The notes: a model not told the origin generated them from the sequence alone. Shown: positions 35,625 through 46,540, numbered from the stretch's first letter. The stretch: 64,000 nt of DNA from Polynucleobacter sp. 80A-SIGWE (GCF_018882295.1 NZ_JACVOR010000002.1:372001-436000); one strand, 5' to 3'. A program made the numbers and translations.

Positions 35625-38114
35625 TTGCGCATCAATATTGCGGCGTTTATCGCCGGGGGATCGCTTCTTCTATTTTTGCCAGCCGTGCCAGAGAATTGGG
35701 CTTGGATTTGTACGGCGACCATCGTTATCTCCCTATTTGGTGTTTGCATCAATTACGCCTCAATCCATAACTGTTATGCGAGTAGTGCACTCCTGGCGGT
35801 TTGTTGTTTCGCCTTAGGATTTGCTTGGAATGCACATTACGCACAAAGTCGATTAGCCAATATCCTTTCGATAGAGTATGAAAGCAAAGATCTCATTCTC
35901 GAGGGCAGGGTAAATGCTTTGCCGCAGAGCTCTCCTGGTGGAGCAAAGTTTTCATTAGAGGTGGATAAAGCTTATTTGGGTAAAAGCTTGATTGAGTCAT
36001 TTCCTGGGCAGGTGTACTTGAGTTGGCAGCCAGCATGGCGTAACCCCCAAGATGTTCCGGAGGTCATTCCAGGTCAGCGCTGGGAATTCAAGGTCAAGAT
36101 CAAAAGGCCTTATGGATCTCTTAATCCCTATACCTTTGATTTTGAGCGCTGGTCTTTTTATCAAGACTTTGGTGCCAGTGGTTCTGTGCGATCTGGAAAA
36201 TTAATTACCGAGAAAGATATTCGTTTTACTGAATTCGCTTTAGGTATGGAGTATCAACGCTGGAAACTAAGGCAAAAGATTCAACGTTTACTGCCAAAAG
36301 ATGCGCGTTATGGTGGTGTGATTGCAGCTCTTGTGATGGGTGATCAAAATGCGATCGATCAAGAAGATTGGCGCGTATTTAATGCCACTGGGATTGGGCA
36401 CCTCATATCTATCTCGGGACTCCATGTAACGATGTTGGCAGGATTTGGTGCCATGCTTGCTACATTTTTATGGCGTCGTAATACCCTGCCTTTAATGATT
36501 CCTGTTAGCAAGGTTGCTGCGGCAGTTGGATTTCTCACTGCGTTTGTATACGCCTGGTTGGCAGGATTTCAGATTCCGGCACAGCGAACCATGTATATGG
36601 TGGGCGTAGTTGCCTTCGCACTTTGGTCCGGCAGAAATCCAAGGTCATTTGATATTTGGTGGTGGGCGCTGGCCTTTGTGCTGCTCATCGACCCAATGGC
36701 GCCCTACACGCCAGGGTTCTGGCTTTCGTTTGGAGCGGTGGCAGCCATTTTGTATGCCATGCAAGATTCTGATGGCCTATTGGGGTTGCCTACCGGCAGG
36801 GAGCTAGAGCTTGATTGGCGACATAGAGTCATGCAAGCCCTAAGGGAGGCATGTCGAGTGCAGGCGGTTGTTACCATCGCACTTTTGCCATTGACCTTAT
36901 ATTGGTTTTATCAGGTCTCGATCGTCTCCCCATTGGCAAATGCTGTTGCCATTCCTGTGGTGAGTTACATTGTGACGCCGCTAGCAATAGCCGGAGCTTT
37001 ATTGCCTGACTTCATTGGTAAATGGTTGCTGATGCCAGCGCATGCCACGATGGACTACTTGTCCATCATGCTTTCCTGGATGGCGAGTTGGAGGTGGGCA
37101 ATTGCCTGGTCAAGTCAGCCTGCTGGGTGGGCAGTAGCGCTTTCCACGATCGGTATTGTCATCGCTATTCGTCCTGGATCCATTAGGAGGAGCTGGCCAT
37201 CAAGAACCATTGGACTCGTATTGTGCGCAACTTTATTTATTCAACCAATAAGTAATGGCAATTTGGTAAACGGTGAGTTTCGGGCAACGGTACTCGATAT
37301 CGGTCAAGGCACAGTAGTCCTAATAGAAACTAAAACAAAAAGGTTGCTATATGACACAGGACCCATTCAGGGAAAAGATAATGCGGGCCAAAGAATTATT
37401 CTGCCCTATCTAAGGGGGCTAGGAATCAATCATATTGATCGCATGGTAATTAGTCATAGTGACAGCGATCACATTGGAGGGGCTGCAAGCTTGCTTAAAG
37501 AGATTGGCTTTGATTCCATGATGGGATCCTTGCCAAGCACTAATCCATTGCTCGTTAATTTGGAGGGAAGAGGGGTCCCAGCTATTCCCTGTCGCTTTGG
37601 TCAGCAATGGACGTGGGATGGAGTGGAGTTTCATATATGGCATCCAAATGAGCTGACAATTTTTGAGGATCCACATCCTAGAAAACCCAATGAGGTGAGT
37701 TGTGTATTGGAGGTTCGCAATCAATCCACTTCATTCTGGTTGACGGGGGATGTGGAGAAGCAAGGTGAGGCTGAGATGGTTGAGCGATTAACTCAAGATG
37801 TCCTTAGTGATTTAAAAGATAGAACGCTGATCTTCATGGCGCCACATCACGGTAGCAAAACATCTTCTTCTCAAGGACTCTTACTGGCATTAAGTCCTGA
37901 TGAAGCATTTGCACAAAATGGGTATCGCAATCGATATGGACACCCACATCCAACGGTCACTGCTCGATACGAAAGTATGGGTATTCCGTTTTATCAAACA
38001 CCAAATACAGGCGCACAAGTTTGGGAATTTCCAGTCAACTCAGGCTCGAAGAAAATGGAGTCTCTTTTTTGGCGGCAGGATAGCAAGCGCCTATGGCATC
38101 GAGAGGCAAGATAG
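35625..38114 (+). CDS. comEC: DNA internalization/competence protein ComEC/Rec2
   Basis: This 829-residue inner-membrane channel takes up single-stranded DNA during natural transformation. An N-terminal OB-like DUF4131 region (about residues 60-170) is followed by the competence domain with ISGLHVTMLAGFGAML near 262 and many helices (about 225-540). The C-terminal metallo-beta-lactamase-like domain has SHSDSDHIGGAASL near 610 and MAPHHGSKTSSS near 740. TTG at 35625 is the start codon; it lies 4 bases after the tatD stop. The length is normal, which suggests the organism may be transformable. Confidence 0.92.
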   Translation: MRINIAAFIAGGSLLLFLPAVPENWAWICTATIVISLFGVCINYASIHNCYASSALLAVCCFALGFAWNAHYAQSRLANILSIEYESKDLILEGRVNALPQSSPGGAKFSLEVDKAYLGKSLIESFPGQVYLSWQPAWRNPQDVPEVIPGQRWEFKVKIKRPYGSLNPYTFDFERWSFYQDFGASGSVRSGKLITEKDIRFTEFALGMEYQRWKLRQKIQRLLPKDARYGGVIAALVMGDQNAIDQEDWRVFNATGIGHLISISGLHVTMLAGFGAMLATFLWRRNTLPLMIPVSKVAAAVGFLTAFVYAWLAGFQIPAQRTMYMVGVVAFALWSGRNPRSFDIWWWALAFVLLIDPMAPYTPGFWLSFGAVAAILYAMQDSDGLLGLPTGRELELDWRHRVMQALREACRVQAVVTIALLPLTLYWFYQVSIVSPLANAVAIPVVSYIVTPLAIAGALLPDFIGKWLLMPAHATMDYLSIMLSWMASWRWAIAWSSQPAGWAVALSTIGIVIAIRPGSIRRSWPSRTIGLVLCATLFIQPISNGNLVNGEFRATVLDIGQGTVVLIETKTKRLLYDTGPIQGKDNAGQRIILPYLRGLGINHIDRMVISHSDSDHIGGAASLLKEIGFDSMMGSLPSTNPLLVNLEGRGVPAIPCRFGQQWTWDGVEFHIWHPNELTIFEDPHPRKPNEVSCVLEVRNQSTSFWLTGDVEKQGEAEMVERLTQDVLSDLKDRTLIFMAPHHGSKTSSSQGLLLALSPDEAFAQNGYRNRYGHPHPTVTARYESMGIPFYQTPNTGAQVWEFPVNSGSKKMESLFWRQDSKRLWHREAR

Positions 38115-38145
38115 AGTTTTAACTTATTTTTCAGAGTGGCCATTA

Positions 38146-38177
38146 AATGAAAAACCGCCCTCGGGCGGCTTTTCATT
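38146..38177. terminator. Bidirectional intrinsic terminator after comEC
   Basis: A 15-base arm (38146-38160) pairs with 38163-38177, with one mismatch, around a 2-base loop; the core is CCGCCC/GGGCGG, with A-run and T-run flanks. It separates the convergent comEC and Bug genes. Confidence 0.88.
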
Positions 38178-38191
38178 GGGCGACTCAGAAA

Positions 38192-39160
38192 TTACTCTAA
38201 CTCTAATTTCTGCTTGGTAACCACATCTTTATATGTTGCATATTCGGCAGCAATCTCTTTGGAGAAAGCTTCCGGGCCATTGACGTTAATGATAGAACCA
38301 GTATCTTCGATACGCTTTCTAACTGCAGGGTCTAGCACTGCTTTTTGAGCGGCTGCATAAATCTTATCTACAACATCCTTAGGAAGTCCTGCTGGGCCTA
38401 ATAGTCCGTAGTAGGCCATTCTGTTAGCCGGTGCCAAACCAACTTCAGCAAATGTTGGAACGTTTGGCAAGATCGCTAGACGTTTTGGTGCGGCAATCAC
38501 AATTGGAATCAGTCTGCCATCTTTGATGAAGGGGAGGGCGGAAGGTAAGTTATCGAACATGATAGGTACTTGTCCAGCTACAACATCGATAAGGCCTGGG
38601 CCTGCGCCACGGTAAGGGATATGAACGATAAATGTTCCAGTCAAACTCTTAAACAACTCTGTTTGCATGTGACCGATGCCGCCGGTACCTGAACTTGCAT
38701 AAGAATATTTACCGGGATTCTTTTTGATAACTTCAATAAACGTTTTGTAATCACGTGCTGGGAATGATGGGTTCACCACGATGACATTTGGTGTCGCAGC
38801 AATATTGGTAATCGCCGTGAAATCTTTCAGTGGGTCGTATCCAATCTTGCCGTTAATTGCTGGATTTGATGCCGTAGTAGAGATTGTTGCGATACCTAGT
38901 GTGTAACCATCTTTGGGTGCGCGCACTACTTCTAGAGCTCCAACAGAGCCGCCGCCACCTGCTTTGTTTTCGACGATGACGGATTGACCTAGTTGCTTGC
39001 TTAAAGGGTCTGCCATGCTGCGCGCAATGATGTCAGTGCTCCCGCCAGGGGCAAATGGAACAATGATCTTGATCGGTTTAGTAGGATAGTTTTGGGCTAT
39101 TACACCAAAACTAATTAATGAGCCGCAGGCTAACGCGATCAATTTGCTTGCTAATGTCAT
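38192..39160 (-). CDS. Bug/TctC-family periplasmic binding protein (orphan)
   Basis: This 322-residue binding protein has a signal peptide ending near residue 22 (LISFGVIAQ), then NYPTKPIKIIVPFAPGGSTDIIARSMADPLSKQLG and NKAGGGGSVGALEVVRAPKDGYTLG, both characteristic of the Bug family. A later GPAGLPKDVVDKIY segment fits as well. It stands alone between comEC and the initiator tRNA, far from the sulfonate genes, and no membrane subunit is near. It may serve a shared TctAB transporter or a sensing role. Ligand unknown. Confidence 0.87.
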   Translation of the reverse strand: MTLASKLIALACGSLISFGVIAQNYPTKPIKIIVPFAPGGSTDIIARSMADPLSKQLGQSVIVENKAGGGGSVGALEVVRAPKDGYTLGIATISTTASNPAINGKIGYDPLKDFTAITNIAATPNVIVVNPSFPARDYKTFIEVIKKNPGKYSYASSGTGGIGHMQTELFKSLTGTFIVHIPYRGAGPGLIDVVAGQVPIMFDNLPSALPFIKDGRLIPIVIAAPKRLAILPNVPTFAEVGLAPANRMAYYGLLGPAGLPKDVVDKIYAAAQKAVLDPAVRKRIEDTGSIINVNGPEAFSKEIAAEYATYKDVVTKQKLELE

Positions 39161-39301
39161 TACTTAATCTCCAAAATAGGCAATTCGTGGGAATTGATTA
39201 ATTCATTCCTGTATTGAGAATAGTAGACGACTGAGGGCACGGAAAATGATCTTTTCCCTTATTTGGGGCACGGCTCATTTTTTCCAAGGCTGCAGAAAAG
39301 C

Positions 39302-39337
39302 AAAAAGGCTTCTGAGTCAATTGACCTAGAAGCCTTC
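39302..39337 (-). terminator. Terminator of the initiator tRNA gene
   Basis: AAGGCTTCT (39305-39313) and AGAAGCCTT (39328-39336) form a 9-bp stem; on the minus strand the hairpin is followed by a T-run (TTTTTG). It lies 9 bases past the tRNA's CCA end. Confidence 0.75.
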
Positions 39338-39345
39338 TACTTGTT

Positions 39346-39422
<77 letters not shown>

Positions 39423-39578
39423 TCTGAAGCTGAAATTCTACCATTTTTTAGGGGTCCCTGTCGAGGTATGCCTTCAAATGGAGCTGAAATAAGCGGTTTT
39501 AAGGGGTAAATATCACTCCTGAGTCAGCCTGTATAAGGAGTAACATATTGCCACGCAACATTGAGATGAGGCTTATTA

Positions 39579-41522
39579 ATGTCAGTCAGTAACCAAGAGT
39601 TTTCCCAATCCTCTTTATTGAGGCCAGTTGAGATTTCTCGGCAAGAGCATGGTCACCCAAAGGGCGCCTCTTTTTCTCTCATGCTTGCAGCAATTGGAGT
39701 GGTCTTCGGAGATATCGGAACAAGCCCTCTTTATGCGCTTAAAGAATGTTTTAGTCCAGAGCATGGCATCCCTTTTTCTAATGAGGCTGTCTATGGTGTG
39801 ATTTCGATGGTTTTTTGGGCTTTCACTATTGTGGTTTCACTCAAGTACGTGATGTTTGTGATGCGTGCAAACAATCATGGTGAGGGTGGCATTCTGGCTT
39901 TGATGGCCTTAGCTTTGCGAACAGCACCTACTGGTTCCAAGCGCTCTCTGTTAATCATCATGGCCGGGGTTTTTGGTGCCTGTATGTTTTATGGAGATGC
40001 CATCATTACGCCAGCAATCTCGGTGCTTTCTGCGGTGGAAGGGCTGGAGGTGATTTCACCGGAGTTAACGCGCTTTGTTATTCCAGGCACGATTATTATT
40101 TTGGTGGCGCTATTTTTTATTCAGAAAACTGGTACCGCTGTAGTGGGTAATTTATTTGGCCCTGTGATGTTGGTCTGGTTTCTGGCCATTGGTCTGATGG
40201 GGATTTATCAGGTGATTGAGAATCCCCAAATTTTTGCGGCTATCAATCCTCTGTATGCCATTCGATTTATGGGGGAGCACGCCCTCCAGGGATTTATCGT
40301 TCTTGGCGCGGTCTTTTTGGTGCTTACAGGTGCTGAAGCGCTATATGCGGATATGGGGCACTTTGGTATCAAGCCCATACGAATGGGTTGGTTCTTATTT
40401 GTGATGCCTTGCTTGCTTTTAAATTATTTTGGTCAAGGTGCAATGTTTTTGAATCACCCCGAGAACATCACCAATCCATTTTTCTTAATGGTGCCCGATA
40501 CCTTCGTAATTCCTTTGGTGATCTTAGCAACACTCGCAACCGTCATTGCCTCCCAGGCTGTAATTTCTGGCGCGTTTTCTATGACGAGTCAGGCGATCTT
40601 GCTAGGCTTTGTGCCGCGCATGAAAATTCGCCACACCTCTGATCGTGAAATCGGGCAGATCTATATGCCATTGGTGAATTGGACATTATTAGTCTTAGTG
40701 ATTGCCGTGGTTCTAGCATTTAAGCAATCCGCCAATTTAGCTGCTGCCTACGGTATTGCTGTGACTACCACCATGATTGTTACGACTTTCCTCGCCGCTA
40801 TTGTTATGCGCATAGTATGGCGTTGGAATACCTTATTGGTAACTCTAGTTATTAGCGCTTTCCTGATTGTTGACCTCGCTTTCTTGACAGCCAATCTTTT
40901 GAAAATCATGGAGGGTGGTTGGTTCCCATTGTTGTTGGGCGCGGCTTGTTTCCTCTTGTTAATGACTTGGTATCAAGGAAGAAAGCTGCTGCGTCAACGC
41001 GCCATGGAAGAGGGTATTGAGCTCAAGGGATTCATTGACGTGTTGATGAAAAACCCTCCCCATCGTGTAGAGGGTACTGCCATCTTTTTGACTGCTCACG
41101 TAGACTACTTGCCAGTTTCTTTCTTGCATAACCTGAAGCACAACCACGTTCTTCATGAGAGAGTTTTCTTCCTCAAAGTGAGTATTTGGGATGTCCCTTA
41201 CGTTAAAGATGAAGAGCGTATTACTTTGCGAGATTTGGGAAGCAATATTTTTGTGGTCAGGGCGGTGTATGGCTTTAATGAGACGCCAGATATGGGCAGG
41301 ATCATCGAGTTGATTGAGAAATCATCCGGACTTAAATTTAACTTGATGGATACCTCCTTCTTCTTATCTCGCGACACTATCGTTGCAACTGATGCCCCTG
41401 GCATGGCTTTATGGCGTGAACGTCTGTTCTGCTGGATGTATCAGAACGCCGGTCGCCAATCTGACTTCTTCAAGATTCCTGCTAATCGTTTGGTTGAGCT
41501 TGGCGCAAAGGTAGAGATTTGA
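39579..41522 (+). CDS. kup: Kup-type low-affinity potassium uptake protein
   Basis: This 647-residue protein has about 12 membrane helices and a C-terminal cytoplasmic domain, as in Kup/Trk-D K+/H+ symporters. Family signatures are [19 protein letters not shown] near residue 36-54, [14 protein letters not shown] near 105 and [22 protein letters not shown] near 133. [17 protein letters not shown] near 445 marks the last helices. Length is within the family range. It is followed by a gene that begins on its stop codon (TTGA overlap), indicating coupling to a small secreted protein. Confidence 0.95.
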   Translation: MSVSNQEFSQSSLLRPVEISRQEHGHPKGASFSLMLAAIGVVFGDIGTSPLYALKECFSPEHGIPFSNEAVYGVISMVFWAFTIVVSLKYVMFVMRANNHGEGGILALMALALRTAPTGSKRSLLIIMAGVFGACMFYGDAIITPAISVLSAVEGLEVISPELTRFVIPGTIIILVALFFIQKTGTAVVGNLFGPVMLVWFLAIGLMGIYQVIENPQIFAAINPLYAIRFMGEHALQGFIVLGAVFLVLTGAEALYADMGHFGIKPIRMGWFLFVMPCLLLNYFGQGAMFLNHPENITNPFFLMVPDTFVIPLVILATLATVIASQAVISGAFSMTSQAILLGFVPRMKIRHTSDREIGQIYMPLVNWTLLVLVIAVVLAFKQSANLAAAYGIAVTTTMIVTTFLAAIVMRIVWRWNTLLVTLVISAFLIVDLAFLTANLLKIMEGGWFPLLLGAACFLLLMTWYQGRKLLRQRAMEEGIELKGFIDVLMKNPPHRVEGTAIFLTAHVDYLPVSFLHNLKHNHVLHERVFFLKVSIWDVPYVKDEERITLRDLGSNIFVVRAVYGFNETPDMGRIIELIEKSSGLKFNLMDTSFFLSRDTIVATDAPGMALWRERLFCWMYQNAGRQSDFFKIPANRLVELGAKVEI

Positions 41523-42028
41523 GAAAGCCGATCACCTTTCGCTCGCTGCTTTCATTAGGAGCATTCCTGTTGGTTTGCTCCTTCAGCAGTCTAGTTCTTG
41601 CTACACCTGCCGAAGAAGCGCAGTTAGAGCAGCTAGATAAGATTGAAGGTGAATTGGAGTTGCAGCGCGATTGGGCTAAATATCGCTGGGATAAAAAGAA
41701 TTCTGAGTGCTATCAAAATTACTGGGTCAACAGTTGCCTCAAAGATTCACGTGCTGAGTACCGCAAAGAGATAGACCCAATACGCGTGCAAGAAGTGGAG
41801 TTGCATGAAGTGCAGCGCAAGTTGCGCGCAAGCATTAAGGATCAGCGCGATGCGGCGAAGATTGCTGAACGTGCCTCTGCTGAAAAAGCAGCTGAGCGAT
41901 CAGCCAACCAAAAAGAATTCGAAGAGAAGCAAAAGGCAGCAGCTGCTCGTGCAGCAGATGTTGAGCAACGCCGTAAAGATGCACCCAAGCGCGCTCAAGA
42001 GAACAAAGCGGGCACACAGCTCGATTAA
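41519..42028 (+). CDS. Exported coiled-coil protein of unknown function
   Basis: This 169-residue protein starts with TTG at 41519, overlapping the kup stop codon. A signal peptide is clear (basic start, then [21 protein letters not shown], cleavage near residue 29). The mature part is highly charged and helical, with two Cys (in [16 protein letters not shown], near 63 and 71) that could form a disulphide. The last half is an Ala/Glu/Lys/Arg-rich coiled coil. It is probably periplasmic. I do not know its role; linkage to kup by overlapping codons is the only functional clue. Confidence 0.7.
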   Translation: MRKPITFRSLLSLGAFLLVCSFSSLVLATPAEEAQLEQLDKIEGELELQRDWAKYRWDKKNSECYQNYWVNSCLKDSRAEYRKEIDPIRVQEVELHEVQRKLRASIKDQRDAAKIAERASAEKAAERSANQKEFEEKQKAAAARAADVEQRRKDAPKRAQENKAGTQLD

Positions 42029-42069
42029 CTGATTTTTACTGCTGCACTCACTAATTACTAGGTAATACT

Positions 42070-43434
42070 TTGGCCAAGATTAAAACAATCTATATCTGTC
42101 AGTCATGCGGTGGGACCTCTGCTAAGTGGCAAGGACAGTGTCCTTCATGTCAGGCGTGGAATACGCTAGAAGAGGGCTTACCTGAGGTGAGTTCAAATAC
42201 CCGCTTTCAGGGTTTAGCGCAGTCATTACCACGTCAAAAACTTTCCGCCATTTCAGCTGAAGACCTTCCTCGCTTTAGTACTGGCGTAGAAGAGTTTGAT
42301 CGCGTACTGGGCGGCGGACTAGTTCCTGGAGGTGTAGTGCTCTTGGGTGGTGACCCAGGCATTGGTAAATCCACCTTATTGCTACAAGCGCTCGCTGAGA
42401 TGAGTGCTGCAGGCATGAACGTCCTCTACAGTAGTGGTGAAGAATCTGCCGCTCAAATTGCGCTGCGAGCAAAACGCATTGCATTGGATGCTCCTCAATT
42501 AGAGGTGTTGGCTGAGATTCAGTTGGAAAAGTTGTTATCTATCATGGATACGGTCAAGCCACAGGTCTTGGTGGTTGACTCTATTCAGACCTTGTATTCA
42601 GAAGTGCTGAGTTCGGCTCCAGGTTCCGTTGCACAAGTTCGAGAGTGTGCCGCCCAATTAACTAGAGCTGCTAAATCCAGCGGTATCTGCGTCTTGATGG
42701 TGGGTCACGTGACCAAAGATGGTCATTTAGCTGGTCCTCGCGTGCTTGAGCATATTGTGGACACCGTTCTCTACTTTGAGGGTGATACCCATTCTTCATT
42801 TAGATTGGTGCGCTCGATTAAAAACCGTTTTGGTGCAGTCAATGAGCTCGGCGTATTTGCAATGACTGAAAAAGGTCTACGCGGAGTTGCTAACCCTTCA
42901 GCTATTTTCTTATCGCAACATGCCGAGATGGTGCCTGGCGCTTGCGTATTGGTTACACAAGAGGGTAGTCGCCCGCTCTTGGTGGAGATTCAGGCGCTCG
43001 TAGATACCGCGCATATTCCCAACCCTCGCCGCTTGGCTGTTGGTTTGGAGCAGGCGCGTTTGGCTATGCTCTTAGCGGTATTGCATCGTCATGCTGGTGT
43101 TGCGTGCTTTGATCAGGATGTCTTCTTAAATGCAGTGGGTGGCGTGAAGATCTCAGAGCCAGCAGCTGACTTGGCAGTGTTATTGGCAATTCAATCATCG
43201 ATTCGCAATAAGGCTCTACCAAAAGAATTAATTGTCTTTGGTGAGGTTGGCTTGGCTGGAGAGATTCGTCCATGCCCACGTGGCCAGGAGCGCCTTAAAG
43301 AGGCGGCTAAGCTCGGCTTTACTGTGGCGATTATTCCAAAGGCCAATATGCCGAAGACGAAGATTCCGGGATTGAGGGCAATTCCAGTAGAGCGTATAGA
43401 TCAAGCCATCTCTGCGGCAGCAGAGTTAAGCTAA
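42070..43434 (+). CDS. radA: DNA repair protein RadA
   Basis: This 454-residue RecA-like ATPase supports branch migration in recombinational repair. It has an N-terminal zinc finger (C10, C13, C24, C27), Walker A GGDPGIGKST near residues 94-103, the RadA-specific KNRFG motif in SIKNRFGAVNELG and a C-terminal Lon-like domain with GEVGLAGEIRPCPRGQERLKEA. The start codon is TTG at 42070. Length is typical. Confidence 0.95.
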   Translation: MAKIKTIYICQSCGGTSAKWQGQCPSCQAWNTLEEGLPEVSSNTRFQGLAQSLPRQKLSAISAEDLPRFSTGVEEFDRVLGGGLVPGGVVLLGGDPGIGKSTLLLQALAEMSAAGMNVLYSSGEESAAQIALRAKRIALDAPQLEVLAEIQLEKLLSIMDTVKPQVLVVDSIQTLYSEVLSSAPGSVAQVRECAAQLTRAAKSSGICVLMVGHVTKDGHLAGPRVLEHIVDTVLYFEGDTHSSFRLVRSIKNRFGAVNELGVFAMTEKGLRGVANPSAIFLSQHAEMVPGACVLVTQEGSRPLLVEIQALVDTAHIPNPRRLAVGLEQARLAMLLAVLHRHAGVACFDQDVFLNAVGGVKISEPAADLAVLLAIQSSIRNKALPKELIVFGEVGLAGEIRPCPRGQERLKEAAKLGFTVAIIPKANMPKTKIPGLRAIPVERIDQAISAAAELS

Positions 43435-43447
43435 GACAGCAATAAAC

Positions 43448-44344
43448 TTAGCGCAAGTCTTCCGCTTGAATCAGTAACACTTGCTCATCGCCCGCAGATA
43501 CTTCCATCCAAATGACGGGGATCTGCGGAAACGCTTTTTTAAAGTGCTCATACTCATTGCCAATCTCAATCAGAATGGCACCGCGCTCAGATAGATAGTC
43601 AGGAGCGCCAGCAATAATCTTGCGGATGAGATCCATCCCATCATCGCCACCAGCTAATGCGAGAGCAGGCTCCGCATGATATTCAGCGGGAAGGGTATTC
43701 ATGGAATTGGCGTTGACGTAAGGCGGGTTGCAAATGATGAGATCAAAGAGGTTATCTTCATGCGGTTCTGGAAGTGCATCCCAAAGATCGCCCTCAAAAA
43801 GCTCCACTTGAGAAGTGAGGCCATGACGATCGAGATTGCGAGATGCCACTGCCAATGCAGGCAGGCTGATGTCACAGGCGCTGATATGGATATCTGGGCA
43901 AGCCATGGCTAATAAAATTGCTAGGGAGCCATTGCCTGTGCACAAATCGAGTGCTTTGCCATCTGCCGGCAGCCAAGGCTCGAGTGAGCCATCAACGATT
44001 AACTCGGCAATCCAGGAGCGGGGCACAATACTTTGCTCGCTGGAGAAAAATGGCACACCCATTAGCCAAGCTTCACCCAAAATATAGGCCAATGGCTTGC
44101 GTGAAGAGATCCGAATTTCTGCAACCTCAAATGCCTTAGCAATTTGCTCGGCGCTCATTACTTGCTCTAGGTGATCCAACGCATCAGTAGGGCTGAAGTC
44201 CAACTGCTTGCTGGCAATCCAAAGGGCTTCGCTCTGGGCGCCGATGGCGCCGTGACCATAATGTAAATCTGCTGCTTCTAGTCGTTGTGCAATTTGATCA
44301 ATACATTGATCAAGCGTCAGAGATTGCTGGGGCGAAGGGTCCAT
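43448..44344 (-). CDS. prmB: Ribosomal protein L3 N5-glutamine methyltransferase
   Basis: This 298-residue S-adenosylmethionine-dependent methyltransferase belongs to the HemK/PrmB family. The SAM motif LDLCTGNGSLAILLA is near residue 136 and the catalytic NPPY motif in IICNPPYVNANSMNTLPAEYHAEP near 205 targets glutamine. The region after NPPY (N-x-L-P-x-E-Y-x-x-E-P) marks PrmB rather than PrmC. It methylates Gln of ribosomal protein L3. It closes the minus-strand dapD-dapE-prmB run, 33 bases after dapE. Confidence 0.92.
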   Translation of the reverse strand: MDPSPQQSLTLDQCIDQIAQRLEAADLHYGHGAIGAQSEALWIASKQLDFSPTDALDHLEQVMSAEQIAKAFEVAEIRISSRKPLAYILGEAWLMGVPFFSSEQSIVPRSWIAELIVDGSLEPWLPADGKALDLCTGNGSLAILLAMACPDIHISACDISLPALAVASRNLDRHGLTSQVELFEGDLWDALPEPHEDNLFDLIICNPPYVNANSMNTLPAEYHAEPALALAGGDDGMDLIRKIIAGAPDYLSERGAILIEIGNEYEHFKKAFPQIPVIWMEVSAGDEQVLLIQAEDLR

Positions 44345-44377
44345 TAATTTTTAGGATAAGTAATTGGCTAAAAATTC

Positions 44378-45529
44378 TTAAGCAATAAGTTGCTCGAGAG
44401 TCTTGCGGAAGATATTTTTGAGTGGCACAACATCATCCACAATCACGCACTCATCAATTTTGTGACTGGTTGCATTGAGCGGGCCAAACTCGACTACTTC
44501 TTTGCAGATCTTAGCAATGAAGCGACCATCGCTTGTACCGCCAGTCGTGGAGAGCTCTGTATCGATTTTAGTTTCAGCTTTGATAGCTTTGCGTAAGGCG
44601 CCAGCAAGGGCGCCATCGCCGGTAATAAATGGGCTACCGCCTAAGACCCAATCAATCTCAAAGTCGAGACCTGCTGCAGTGAGAATGCCTTCTAGACGAC
44701 TGCGCAACTCTTCTGGTTTGCTCTCGGTAGAGAAGCGGAAGTTGAAATCAATCGCCAACTCACCAGGGATGACATTGTTCGCGCCAGTACCTGCATGGAT
44801 ATTGGAAATCTGAAAACTAGTAGGCTGGAAATACTGATTACCTTTATCCCACTCGGTTTCAACTAGCGCTTGAATTGCTGGTGCTGAAAGATGGATGGGA
44901 TTTTTGCCTAGGTGAGGGTAGGCGATATGCGCCTGAATACCTTTGACCCTAAGCTTGCCTGAGAGGGAGCCACGACGACCATTCTTAATCATGTCGCCCA
45001 ATTGGTCGACTGAGGTTGGCTCGCCAATGACGCAGTAATCTAAACGTTGCCCCTGTTTTTGCAGGCGCTCGCACATGATGACAGTGCCATCATTGGCTGG
45101 ACCTTCTTCATCGCTGGTAATCAAAAAGGCAATAGAGCCTTTGTGATTTGGATGGGTGATTACGAATTCTTCTGTAGCAACTACAAATGCTGCAAGAGAG
45201 GTTTTCATGTCCGCAGCGCCACGGCCATAGAGCATGCCGTCACGAATGGTTGGAGTAAATGGATCATTAGTCCATTTTTCGAGCGGGCCAGTAGGTACTA
45301 CGTCAGTGTGACCGGCAAACATCAAGACTTCGCCTTGATCACCGCTGACACCCTTTTTGATTGCCCAAAGATTGGTTACCTGAAAACTCTCAGGACCACT
45401 AACAACGCTCTCAGTATGAAAACCTATTGCTTGAAGGCGTTTAGCAATGAGCTCCTGGCAGCCCCCGTCCGCTGGGGTTACCGAGCGGCAGGAGATAAGG
45501 GCTTCAGTAAGCTCAAGGGTAGCGCTCAT
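44378..45529 (-). CDS. dapE: Succinyl-diaminopimelate desuccinylase
   Basis: This 383-residue M20-family zinc peptidase removes succinate from N-succinyl-LL-diaminopimelate in lysine and peptidoglycan synthesis. Metal ligands are visible in FAGHTDVVP near residue 70, [14 protein letters not shown] near 100, [11 protein letters not shown] near 137 and the C-terminal [13 protein letters not shown] with the last His near 355. The [26 protein letters not shown] segment marks the lid domain. It is 9 bases after dapD. Confidence 0.95.
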   Translation of the reverse strand: MSATLELTEALISCRSVTPADGGCQELIAKRLQAIGFHTESVVSGPESFQVTNLWAIKKGVSGDQGEVLMFAGHTDVVPTGPLEKWTNDPFTPTIRDGMLYGRGAADMKTSLAAFVVATEEFVITHPNHKGSIAFLITSDEEGPANDGTVIMCERLQKQGQRLDYCVIGEPTSVDQLGDMIKNGRRGSLSGKLRVKGIQAHIAYPHLGKNPIHLSAPAIQALVETEWDKGNQYFQPTSFQISNIHAGTGANNVIPGELAIDFNFRFSTESKPEELRSRLEGILTAAGLDFEIDWVLGGSPFITGDGALAGALRKAIKAETKIDTELSTTGGTSDGRFIAKICKEVVEFGPLNATSHKIDECVIVDDVVPLKNIFRKTLEQLIA

Positions 45530-45538
45530 AAATTCAGC

Positions 45539-46366
45539 TTAATCGCGTAAGAGTTCGTTAATGGCAGTCTTGGCTCTAGTTTGAGCATCAACCTTTTTCA
45601 CGATGATCGCAGCGTACAGGCTGTACTTGCCACAAGCAGAAGGGAGTGAGCCAGGAACCACAACAGAACCTGCTGGTACACGGCCGTAATGGATCTCACC
45701 AGTTTCACGGTCGTAGATCTTGGTGCTTTGACCAATGTATACGCCCATAGAGAGAACAGCGTTTTCTTCAATAACCACACCTTCAACGACCTCAGAACGG
45801 GCGCCAATAAAGCAGTTATCTTCAATAATGACTGGGCCAGCTTGAATTGGCTCTAAAACACCGCCAATACCAACGCCACCAGATAGGTGGACGTTCTTAC
45901 CAATTTGAGCGCATGAGCCTACTGTTGCCCAGGTATCCACCATGGTGCCTTCGCCTACATAAGCGCCAATATTGACGTAAGAAGGCATTAAAACGGCATT
46001 CTTGCCAATAAATGAGCCACGGCGAGCCATTGCAGGGGGGACTACACGGAAGCCGCCATTAGCGAAGTCTTCAGCGGTGTAGTGCTCAAACTTGCTTGGC
46101 ACCTTGTCGTAGAACTGGGTATAGCCGCCAGCGCCCATGGGTTTGTTGTCTTCCAGGCGGAAAGACAGCAAAACAGCCTTCTTGACCCACTGGTTTACTT
46201 CCCATTTGCCGACGCTACGGCGCTCAGCCACACGAATGCTGCCTGTATTCAGGCCTTCGAGTACGGCGTTCACGGCATTGCGAATTTCTCCAGAAACGGC
46301 CTCAGGAGACAGGTTTGCGCGGTTTTCCCAGGCTTGTTCGATGATGCTTTGTGGTGATTGGCTCAT
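45539..46366 (-). CDS. dapD: 2,3,4,5-Tetrahydropyridine-2,6-dicarboxylate N-succinyltransferase
   Basis: This 275-residue transferase adds a succinyl group from succinyl-CoA in the lysine/diaminopimelate pathway. The left-handed beta-helix of hexapeptide repeats is obvious from about residue 110 ([52 protein letters not shown] ...). Length equals that of the family. It is the first gene of dapD-dapE-prmB. A perfect AGGGG-TTTTG-CCCCT hairpin (46394-46408) lies in its leader. Confidence 0.96.
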   Translation of the reverse strand: MSQSPQSIIEQAWENRANLSPEAVSGEIRNAVNAVLEGLNTGSIRVAERRSVGKWEVNQWVKKAVLLSFRLEDNKPMGAGGYTQFYDKVPSKFEHYTAEDFANGGFRVVPPAMARRGSFIGKNAVLMPSYVNIGAYVGEGTMVDTWATVGSCAQIGKNVHLSGGVGIGGVLEPIQAGPVIIEDNCFIGARSEVVEGVVIEENAVLSMGVYIGQSTKIYDRETGEIHYGRVPAGSVVVPGSLPSACGKYSLYAAIIVKKVDAQTRAKTAINELLRD

Positions 46367-46465
46367 GCTTTTCAGTTAACTATCAGATTGTTAAGGGGTT
46401 TTGCCCCTGGAAGTAGATTAATCATTATATCGGTGGGGCAAAAACCCGTGTGAGGAGCCCTAAGC

Positions 46466-46494
46466 TTGCTATCATCTTCCCACTTTAGTAATAA
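46466..46494 (+). promoter_or_regulatory. Candidate smc promoter
   Basis: TTGCTA (46466-46471), a 17-base spacer and TAATAA (46489-46494) fit a housekeeping promoter, 46 bases before the smc GTG. The 174-base divergent gap to dapD holds no gene. Confidence 0.45.
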
Positions 46495-46540
46495 TTTTTA
46501 CCCCCTTATTTGAACCCCTTTTTTCCCTGCAAAGTACGCC

